A stretch of 64,000 nt of DNA from Halomonas getboli (GTDB lineage Bacteria > Pseudomonadota > Gammaproteobacteria > Pseudomonadales > Halomonadaceae): NCBI RefSeq assembly GCF_023094245.1, contig NZ_JALMEW010000007.1:62001-126000 (forward strand), given 5' to 3'. How positions within the stretch are numbered: position 1 is the first letter of the stretch; each line of letters begins with the position of its first letter. Shown here one piece after another: positions 1 through 6,806 of the stretch. A program made the position numbers and the translations under genes. The notes below the pieces were generated by a model. That model ran no database searches, was not told the DNA's origin, and was given only the letters and a program-made list of their open reading frames with translations.

Positions 1-873
1 GCGCAGGGTGGTGCAGCGCTGGCCTGCAGTGCCCACGGCGGAGAACAGGATGGCGCGCACGGCCATGTCCAGGTCGGCGCTGGGCGCCAGGATCATGGCG
101 TTGTTGCCGCCGAGTTCGAGGATGCTGCGGCCGAAGCGGGCGGCGACGCGGGGGGCGACTTCACGACCCATGCGGGTGCTGCCGGTGGCGCTGATCAGCG
201 GCACGCGGGGATCGTCGGTGAGCACTTCCCCGGCCTCGCGCTCGCCGATGATCACCTGGCTGAGATCCGCCGGCGCCTCATCGCCGAACTCGGCCATGGC
301 ACGCTCGAGCAGCGCCTGGCAGGCCAGGGCGCAGAGCGGGGTCTTCTCGGAGGGCTTCCACAGCAGGCTGTTGCCGCAGACCAGCGCCAGAGCGGCGTTC
401 CAGGCCCAGGGTGCCACCGGGAAGTTGAAAGCGGTGATCAGGCCGATCGGGCCCAGCGGGTGCCAGCTCTCGCGCATGTGGTGGCCGGGGCGCTCCGAGG
501 CGATGGTCAGGCCGTAGAGCTGGCGCGACTGGCCGACGGCCAGGTCGCAGATGTCGATCATTTCCTGCACTTCGCCCAGGCCTTCCTGGTAGATCTTGCC
601 GCACTCCAGGGTCACCAGGGTGCCGAGGTCTTCCTTGTGGCGGCGCAGCTGCTCGCCGAACAGGCGCACCAGCTCGCCGCGGCGCGGTGCGGGCACCCGG
701 CGCCAGGCCTCGAAGGCGGCCTGGGCGCGATCGATCCGCGCCTTGACGTCGTCGCCGCTTTCCAGCGCCACTCGACCGAGTTCGCCGCCGTCGGTGGGAG
801 AGGTCACGGTGTAGTCGCCGCCACGATACAGGGTGTCCGCGACCCCAAGGCGCTGCATGATGGACTCGATCAT
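1..873 (-). CDS. amaB: L-piperidine-6-carboxylate / aminoadipate-semialdehyde dehydrogenase (ALDH7), 3'-truncated
   Basis: This NAD-dependent aldehyde dehydrogenase of the antiquitin (ALDH7) family would oxidise 2-aminoadipate 6-semialdehyde (open form of piperidine-6-carboxylate) to 2-aminoadipate in cytosolic lysine catabolism. The window holds the first 291 codons; the gene runs off the left edge just past the catalytic cysteine. Visible are the TAFNFPVAPWAWN cofactor segment, the LELGGNNA motif with the general-base glutamate, and GQRCTT with the nucleophilic cysteine, a wording typical of ALDH7. The start ATG has a strong AGGAGGA site a few bases upstream. It is divergent from a LysR gene and lies near a class III aminotransferase and an HglS gene, the same grouping as amaB-lysR-hglS (PP_5258-5260) of Pseudomonas putida, which supports the lysine assignment over a generic aldehyde dehydrogenase. 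Confidence 0.88.
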   Translation of the reverse strand, partial: MIESIMQRLGVADTLYRGGDYTVTSPTDGGELGRVALESGDDVKARIDRAQAAFEAWRRVPAPRRGELVRLFGEQLRRHKEDLGTLVTLECGKIYQEGLGEVQEMIDICDLAVGQSRQLYGLTIASERPGHHMRESWHPLGPIGLITAFNFPVAPWAWNAALALVCGNSLLWKPSEKTPLCALACQALLERAMAEFGDEAPADLSQVIIGEREAGEVLTDDPRVPLISATGSTRMGREVAPRVAARFGRSILELGGNNAMILAPSADLDMAVRAILFSAVGTAGQRCTTLR

Positions 874-996
874 TCTTCCTCCTACTGCTTCATCGACGTG
901 TGATAGGGAACGAGAGCAGTATTGCGGCGCTGGTTGACGGGCCTCAAACGACGTTTTATACGAACTTCATTCCAGATTTTCTTGATAGGAGGCGCC

Positions 997-1935
997 ATGA
1001 GCCGCCGTCATCTGCCGACGCTGTCTGCCATGCAGTGCTTCGAGGCCTCGGCCCGCCACCTGAGCTTCACCCGCGCCGCCGAGGAGCTGAGCCTGACTCA
1101 GAGTGCGGTCAGCAAGCAGGTCGCCCAGCTCGAATCGGTCCTCGAGCACCCGCTGTTCCGCCGCGTGCGCAAGCGTCTTCAGGTCACGCCGGAGGGCTCG
1201 CTGTATCTGAGCGAGGTACGCAAGGTGCTGGCCCAGGTCGAGATGTCCACCCGCTACATGCAGTCCTACGGCGGCCAGAGCGAGGTGCTCAACGTCACCA
1301 CCCTGCCGACCTTCGGCGCCCGCTGGCTGATTCCGCGACTCAATGGCTATCGCTTCCGGCATCCCGGCGTTTTCCTGAACATCGCCAACCGCTCGGAGCC
1401 CTTCGATCTCGAGGAGGAGCGGGTCGACGTGGCTTTCTTCTTCGGCCACGGGGCCTGGCCCAAGGCGGAATGCATCAAGCTGCTGGATGAGACCATGGTG
1501 CCGGTGTGCGCGCCGACGGCGGTTCCCGAGGGCGGGATCGACGACCCGCTGGCGCTCACCGACCTGGTGCTGCTGCAGGGGGCGACGCGGCCCGAAGCCT
1601 GGCATGACTGGTTCGAGGCCCAGGGCTGCTATACCGCGCACAGCTATCACGGGCCGCGCTTCGACACCTTCTCGATGGCGGTGAGCGCTGCCCGGGCCGG
1701 CTGTGGCGTGGCCCTGGTGCCTCATTTTCTGGTCGAGGAGGAGCTGGCGGCCGGCCAGCTGACGATTCCCTGGTCGTTCTCGCTGACCAGCCGCGGGGCC
1801 TATTATCTGGCCTATCCCGAGTACAAGGGCGAGGTGGCCAAGGTGAGGGGGTTCATCGACTGGATGCTCGAGCATCTCGACGCCCCGGCCCGAGTCGATG
1901 GGGGGCGTGTCGATGAGGCCCGGGTGTCGCGTTAG
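997..1935 (+). CDS. LysR-family regulator, GcvA-like, probable regulator of lysine catabolism
   Basis: A 312-residue LysR-type regulator: N-terminal winged helix (LSFTRAAEELSLTQSAVSKQ, about residues 20-40) followed by a periplasmic-binding-like effector domain. The start was chosen at the ATG preceded by AGGAGGCGCC; an upstream in-frame ATG at 922 has no good ribosome-binding site and would add 25 non-family residues. It is divergent from amaB, the usual position for a LysR regulator that controls its neighbour. Its stop codon overlaps by four bases the stop of a convergent LysR paralogue (1932-2837). The effector is unknown; 2-aminoadipate or another lysine intermediate is an inference from context only. 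Confidence 0.9.
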   Translation: MSRRHLPTLSAMQCFEASARHLSFTRAAEELSLTQSAVSKQVAQLESVLEHPLFRRVRKRLQVTPEGSLYLSEVRKVLAQVEMSTRYMQSYGGQSEVLNVTTLPTFGARWLIPRLNGYRFRHPGVFLNIANRSEPFDLEEERVDVAFFFGHGAWPKAECIKLLDETMVPVCAPTAVPEGGIDDPLALTDLVLLQGATRPEAWHDWFEAQGCYTAHSYHGPRFDTFSMAVSAARAGCGVALVPHFLVEEELAAGQLTIPWSFSLTSRGAYYLAYPEYKGEVAKVRGFIDWMLEHLDAPARVDGGRVDEARVSR

Positions 1936-2837
1936 GCAGCACCGGCCCCGGCTTCGGTGCAGCTCAGGATGTGCGCCACGAAGTGACGCACCTTGGCCAG
2001 TTCGCCGAGCGGTTCCGGATAGACCAGGTAGTAGGCGTCGGGGCTGCACAGGGCATGGGGCCAGGCCAGTGCCAGGCGTTCGGCGGTGAGTTCGTTCGCG
2101 ACCAGGAAGCGCGGCACCAGCGCCACGCCGCCGCCCGCCATGGCCGTGCGTATCAGCATCTGGAAGGTTTCGAAGCGCGGCCCGTGATAGCTGTGCTCGG
2201 TGGCGACGCCCTGATCGGCAAACCAGCGGTGCCAGGCATCCGGGCGGGTGGCGAGATGCAGCAGGCGGCACTCGGTCAGGTCCGTGGCCCGGGTCAGTCG
2301 ATGGCGGGTGAGATAGCCCGGGGCGCCCACCGCCACGACCTCCTCGTCGAACAGCTTGTGACATTCCAGATTGGGCCAGTGGCCATGGCCATGGAAGAAG
2401 GCCACGTCGATATCCTGTTCCTCCAGGTCGAAGGCCTGGACCCGGTCGGTGATGCTCAGGCGGATGCGCGGATGCGCGGCGAAGAAGGCCGGCAGGCGAG
2501 CGCTCAGCCAGTGGCTGCCGAAGGTCGGCAGGGTCGCGACCTTCAGCACCTCGCCGTGCCCGCTGTAGGTCATGATGGCGTTCGCCGACATCTCGATCTG
2601 GGCGAGGATCTTGCGCACCTCGCTCAGATACAGCGACCCCTCGGGGGTGAGTACCAGGGTGCGACGCACGCGCCGGAACAGCTTGTGCTGCAGGTAGTCC
2701 TCGAGCTGGGCGACCTGCTTGCTGACCGCGCTCTGGGTCATGCTCAGCTCCTCGGCGGCGCGGGTGAAGCTCATGTGCCGCGCGGCCGTCTCGAAGCATT
2801 GCATGGTCGTGGTCGAGGGCAGGTGGCGTACCGTCAT
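1932..2837 (-). CDS. LysR-family regulator, paralogue of the neighbouring LysR
   Basis: A 301-residue LysR regulator very similar in its helix-turn-helix (MSFTRAAEELSMTQSAVSKQ) and along its effector domain (both have the YHGPRF...GGGVALVP or GCGVALVP pattern) to the convergent gene at 997-1935, so the two look like an old tandem duplication. The start at 2837 has GGGAG about nine bases upstream; longer versions up to 2933 are open but lack the site and start inside the spacer toward the aminotransferase. It is divergent from the aminotransferase/hglS genes and probably regulates them, while its sister faces amaB. That division of labour is inference. Confidence 0.88.
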   Translation of the reverse strand: MTVRHLPSTTTMQCFETAARHMSFTRAAEELSMTQSAVSKQVAQLEDYLQHKLFRRVRRTLVLTPEGSLYLSEVRKILAQIEMSANAIMTYSGHGEVLKVATLPTFGSHWLSARLPAFFAAHPRIRLSITDRVQAFDLEEQDIDVAFFHGHGHWPNLECHKLFDEEVVAVGAPGYLTRHRLTRATDLTECRLLHLATRPDAWHRWFADQGVATEHSYHGPRFETFQMLIRTAMAGGGVALVPRFLVANELTAERLALAWPHALCSPDAYYLVYPEPLGELAKVRHFVAHILSCTEAGAGAA

Positions 2838-3089
2838 GGGGCTTGGCTCCCGGGCAGAATCAAGAGTGTCACTGTATCCCATCGGGGCTTCCCATGCCGT
2901 CACCGGCGCACGCCATCCATTCTTCGCAGGCATCCATGATGGCGTTTTCCTGCCATTACTCCGAGCTGCCTGGGGAGATGCATGAGTTCATGGAATGAAT
3001 AGTGCGTTTTTTTTCGTTTGAAGCCTTCGCGGGGCGCTGGTTTCATCGGCGACACAACGACATCCCCGATGAATCGACAGGAACCCCAC

Positions 3090-4337
3090 ATGGACTTTCC
3101 CCACGTCAGTGGCTCGCTGGGCATCGTGCACCCGCTCTGCATCGAGCGCGGGCGCAACGCCGAGGTATGGGACGAACAGGGCCGGCATTACATCGACTTC
3201 ATTGGTGGCATCGGCGTGCTCAACCTGGGGCATGGTCACCCGGCCGTGGTCGAGGCGGTCAAGGCCCAGGTCGAGACCTTGATGCATTCGGCCTTCAATG
3301 CCCTGCCGCATCGCGGCTACCTCGAGGTAGCCGAGGCCCTGGATCGATTCGTGCCGGTCGACTATCCGTTGTCCTGCATGCTGACCAACAGCGGCGCCGA
3401 GGCCACCGAGAACGCGCTCAAGATCGCCCGCGGCGCCACCGGTCGCCAGGCGGTGATCGCTTTCGACGACGGCTTCCATGGTCGGACCCTGGCGGCGCTC
3501 AACCTCAACGGCAAGGTCAAGCCCTACAAGCATCGGCTCGGGGCCCTGCCCGGTCCGGTGTTCCACCTGCCGTTTCCCAGTCGCGACAGCAGCGTGAGCG
3601 CCGACGAGGCCATGGCGGCCCTGACGCGCCTCTTCGAGGTGGAGGTGCCGAGCGACGAGGTAGCCGCGATCATCGTCGAGCCGGTTCAGGGGGAGGGCGG
3701 TTTTCGTCTGCTCGACGCCGGTTTCGCCGCGCGACTGCGGTCGCTGTGCGACGAGCACGGTATCGTGCTGATTCTCGACGAGATCCAGTCCGGCTTCGGG
3801 CGCACCGGCGAGCGCTTCGCCTTCTCCCATCTGGGCATCGAGCCCGACCTGCTGCTGATGGGCAAGAGCATGGCCGCGGGCCTGCCGCTGGCCGCCGTCG
3901 CGGGCCGGGCCTCGCTCATGGACGGCCTGCCCAGGGGCGGGCTGGGCGGCACCTACTCGGGCAATGCCGTGGCCTGCGCCGCCGCCCGGACGGTGATGGA
4001 CCTGATGGACGAGGCGCGGCTGCGCCAGTGGGGCGAGGCCTTCGAGGCCGCCATCGTCACCGCCCATGGCGACTGGCGCGAGCGCTTCCCCATGGTCGGC
4101 GCCATGACCGGGATTGGCGCCATGCGTGGCATCGTCTTCGAGGACACCGAGCACGCCACGGGCGCCGAGCACCTGGCGGCGCTGCTGACCGCCGCGCGAG
4201 AGGCGGGGGTGCTGCTGATGCCCAGCGGGCGGCAGCGTAACGTGCTGCGCCTGCTGGCGCCGCTGACCATCGAGTCGGAGGCGATGGACGAAGGGCTGCT
4301 GCGTATCACCCGCGCGCTGGAGACGCTGGCGCCATGA
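3090..4337 (+). CDS. Class III PLP aminotransferase, probable 2-aminoadipate transaminase
   Basis: A 415-residue fold-type I, class III aminotransferase of the GabT/DavT/acetylornithine group. Seen: substrate and cofactor segments TNSGAEATENALK, the ILDEIQSGFGRTG box with the PLP-contacting aspartate, and LLLMGKSMAAGLPL with the Schiff-base lysine. The start at 3090 follows an AGGA site; an alternative ATG at 3069 would add seven residues. The family includes 4-aminobutyrate, 5-aminovalerate and 2-aminoadipate transaminases. P. putida PP_4108, a member of this family, acts on 2-aminoadipate. Because hglS (2-oxoadipate-consuming) follows 106 bp downstream on the same strand and amaB (2-aminoadipate-producing) is nearby, 2-aminoadipate to 2-oxoadipate is the best guess. 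GABA or 5-aminovalerate activity cannot be excluded. Confidence 0.82.
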   Translation: MDFPHVSGSLGIVHPLCIERGRNAEVWDEQGRHYIDFIGGIGVLNLGHGHPAVVEAVKAQVETLMHSAFNALPHRGYLEVAEALDRFVPVDYPLSCMLTNSGAEATENALKIARGATGRQAVIAFDDGFHGRTLAALNLNGKVKPYKHRLGALPGPVFHLPFPSRDSSVSADEAMAALTRLFEVEVPSDEVAAIIVEPVQGEGGFRLLDAGFAARLRSLCDEHGIVLILDEIQSGFGRTGERFAFSHLGIEPDLLLMGKSMAAGLPLAAVAGRASLMDGLPRGGLGGTYSGNAVACAAARTVMDLMDEARLRQWGEAFEAAIVTAHGDWRERFPMVGAMTGIGAMRGIVFEDTEHATGAEHLAALLTAAREAGVLLMPSGRQRNVLRLLAPLTIESEAMDEGLLRITRALETLAP

Positions 4338-4443
4338 CTCCCGTGACGGCTCGCCAGACGCGGCTGGCCACCCATTGCGTACCCTGTCGCCATCCTGGCG
4401 GCAGACGCCTATGTTCAGGCTATTCATCCAAGGGATAACCGAG

Positions 4444-5823
4444 ATGACAGAGGTAATCGAGATGACCACGACATCCTGCGTTTCCGCCGACGAGATCCGC
4501 GACCGCTTCTCCCGGGCCATGTCGGCCATGTACCAGGCCGAGGTGCCCCAGTACGAGACCCTGCTCGCGCTGGTCGACGAGGTGAACCGCGAGACCCTGG
4601 CGCGCGATGCGGCGCTGGCCGAGCGCCTCGAGGCCTTTGATGAGCTGGGCCGCCTGGGCGTGGAGCGTCACGGTGCCATCCGCGTCGGCAGCGCCGAGGA
4701 GCTTTCCATGCTGCGCCGGCTGTTCGCGGTGATGGGCATGTATCCGGTGGGCTACTACGATCTCGCCGAGGCCGGCGTGCCGGTGCACTCCACCGCCTTC
4801 CGCCCGGTCGACGATGCGGCGCTGGCGCGCAATCCCTTCCGCATCTTCACCTCGCTGCTGCGCCTGGAGCTGATCGAAAGCGCCGAACTGCGCGAGCGGG
4901 CCGCGGAGATCCTCGCCGAGCGCGACATCTTCACCCTCGAGGCCCGGGAGCTGATCGCCCTGGCCGAGCGCCAGGGCGGGCTCACCGACGACCAGGCCGA
5001 GCGCTTCGTCAGCGCGGCGCTGGAGACCTTCCGCTGGCACCGCGACGCCACCGTGGACCTCGACACCTACGAGGCGCTGCACGCCGAGCATCGGCTGATC
5101 GCCGACGTGGTCTGCTTCCGCGGCCCGCACATCAACCACCTGACGCCGCGCACCCTGGACATCGACGAGGTCCAGCGGCGCATGCCGGCGGCCGGCATGA
5201 ACCCCAAGGCGGTGATCGAGGGCCCGCCGCGCCGCGCCTGCCCGATTCTGCTGCGCCAGACCAGCTTCAAGGCGCTGGAGGAACCGATCCGCTTCGCCGG
5301 CGATCGCCAGGGCACCCACACCGCGCGCTTCGGCGAGATCGAGCAGCGCGGCGTGGCGCTGACCGCCGAGGGGCGGGCGCTCTACGACCGCCTGCTCGCC
5401 GCGTCCAAGGCGAGCACCGCCGGGCTCGCCCACGAGGCGCATCAGCGTGCCCTGGCCGAGGCCTTCGCCGACTTTCCGGACGACGAGGCCGAGCTGCGCC
5501 GCCGCGGCCTGGCGTTCTTCGAGTACCGGCTCACCGAGGCCGGGCGGGCGTCCGGTCCGCTCGACGCCTCGGATCTCGAGGCGCTGATCGCGCGCGGCCT
5601 GGTGGCCGCCCGGCCGATCACCTACGAGGACTTCCTGCCGGTCAGCGCGGCGGGCATCTTCCAGTCGAACCTGGGCGACGGCGGCGGCGAGGCCTACGCC
5701 GGCCACGCCAACCGCGCGGCCTTCGAGGCCGATCTGGGCGCGACGGTGACCGACGAGCTGGCGCTCTATGCCGAGCGCGAGCGTGCCTCGCTGGCCGCCG
5801 TGCGCGAGGCGCTGGCCGGCTGA
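4444..5823 (+). CDS. hglS: 2-oxoadipate dioxygenase/decarboxylase (DUF1338, HglS/YdcJ)
   Basis: A 459-residue DUF1338 protein. Characterised members (P. putida HglS) are Fe(II) enzymes of the vicinal oxygen chelate type that turn 2-oxoadipate into D-2-hydroxyglutarate, CO2 being lost, near the end of D-lysine/aminoadipate degradation. Candidate metal ligands are visible: a histidine in GVPVHSTAF, one in HINHLTPRTLDID and a glutamate in RFGEIEQRG. Full family length. Start choice is between 4444 (AAGGGA site) and 4462 (AGAGGT site); both fit and differ by six residues. It sits downstream of the probable 2-aminoadipate transaminase, so the two would act in sequence. Confidence 0.88.
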   Translation: MTEVIEMTTTSCVSADEIRDRFSRAMSAMYQAEVPQYETLLALVDEVNRETLARDAALAERLEAFDELGRLGVERHGAIRVGSAEELSMLRRLFAVMGMYPVGYYDLAEAGVPVHSTAFRPVDDAALARNPFRIFTSLLRLELIESAELRERAAEILAERDIFTLEARELIALAERQGGLTDDQAERFVSAALETFRWHRDATVDLDTYEALHAEHRLIADVVCFRGPHINHLTPRTLDIDEVQRRMPAAGMNPKAVIEGPPRRACPILLRQTSFKALEEPIRFAGDRQGTHTARFGEIEQRGVALTAEGRALYDRLLAASKASTAGLAHEAHQRALAEAFADFPDDEAELRRRGLAFFEYRLTEAGRASGPLDASDLEALIARGLVAARPITYEDFLPVSAAGIFQSNLGDGGGEAYAGHANRAAFEADLGATVTDELALYAERERASLAAVREALAG

Positions 5824-5915
5824 GTCGACGGTCTCGACCGATCCATCGCACCGCCTTGGCCCGACGGAGCGGCGCTCGGCTATGATGGGGCTCCGCCCAT
5901 GGACGGGGACCCCCG

Positions 5916-6689
5916 ATGTCGCTCCTTGCCGCGCTCGATGCGCTGTCGCCGCTGGCCGGCGGCCTCGACCTCACGCTGATCGCCCTCTCGATGCTGACCT
6001 CGGCCTTCACCGCGACCTTCGGCGCCGGCGGCGGGGTGCTGATGATCATGGCGCTGGCCCAGGTGATGCCGCCGGCGGCGTTGATCCCGGTGCACGGCAT
6101 GGTGCAGCTGGGCTCCAACGTCGGGCGTGCGGGCATGACCTGGCGCCATCTCGATCGTGCCACCCTGCTGGCCTTCCTGCCCGGGGTGGCGCTAGGCGCC
6201 CTGGCCGCCGTCTGGCTGCTGATCCGCCTGCCCGCTGGGGTGCTGGAGCTGTGCATCGCCGCCTTCGTGCTCTTCACGCTGTGGGGGCCGGGGCTGCCCG
6301 GGCGCGCCCTGGGCGGCCCCGGCATCCTGATCGTCGGCGCGGTCACCACCCTGCTGTCGAGCCTGGTGGGGGCCAGCGGGCCGATGGTCGCGGCCTTCAT
6401 CAAGCAGCGCCAGGAAGGCCGGCTGGCCAAGGTGGCGACCTTCTCCGCCTGCATGGTGGCCCAGCATCTGACCAAGGCCTTCGTGTTCGGCGCCGCCGGC
6501 TTCGTGTTTCACGACTGGCTGGGCCTGATCCTGGCCATGGTCGCGGCGGGCTTCGTCGGCACCTGGCTGGGCCTGAATGTGCTCAAGCGGCTCTCCGACC
6601 ATCGCTTCGATCGCCTGTTCCGGCTGACGCTGACGCTGCTGGCGCTGCGCCTGGCATGGCTCGGTCTCTCGCGCCTCTGGGGGGCCTGA
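5916..6689 (+). CDS. TSUP-family (TauE/SafE) membrane exporter
   Basis: A 257-residue integral membrane protein with eight or so hydrophobic segments and the family's early glycine-rich motif (FGAGGGVLMI) and second-half repeat (LVGASGPMVAAF). TauE/SafE/TSUP proteins move sulfite, organosulfonates or related anions across the inner membrane; specificity cannot be read here. No obvious partner in the adjacent genes. It begins 92 bp after hglS on the same strand and might be co-transcribed with the lysine genes, but nothing in its sequence links it to lysine. Confidence 0.85.
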   Translation: MSLLAALDALSPLAGGLDLTLIALSMLTSAFTATFGAGGGVLMIMALAQVMPPAALIPVHGMVQLGSNVGRAGMTWRHLDRATLLAFLPGVALGALAAVWLLIRLPAGVLELCIAAFVLFTLWGPGLPGRALGGPGILIVGAVTTLLSSLVGASGPMVAAFIKQRQEGRLAKVATFSACMVAQHLTKAFVFGAAGFVFHDWLGLILAMVAAGFVGTWLGLNVLKRLSDHRFDRLFRLTLTLLALRLAWLGLSRLWGA

Positions 6690-6806
6690 GCCGGACGCGG
6701 GAATCAGGGCCGGGCGTTGAAAGCCGTCCCGGCGAGGCCGCCTCATCCTCGGCAAACTTGGCATATCTTGAAAGGCATTGCCGACTCGTCGTTGCCGAGG
6801 CCGCCC

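Noticed and set aside
967..2799. A 610-codon frame antisense to one LysR gene and out of frame with the other
   Set aside because: It is a shadow spanning two real LysR genes; no ribosome-binding site or family similarity.
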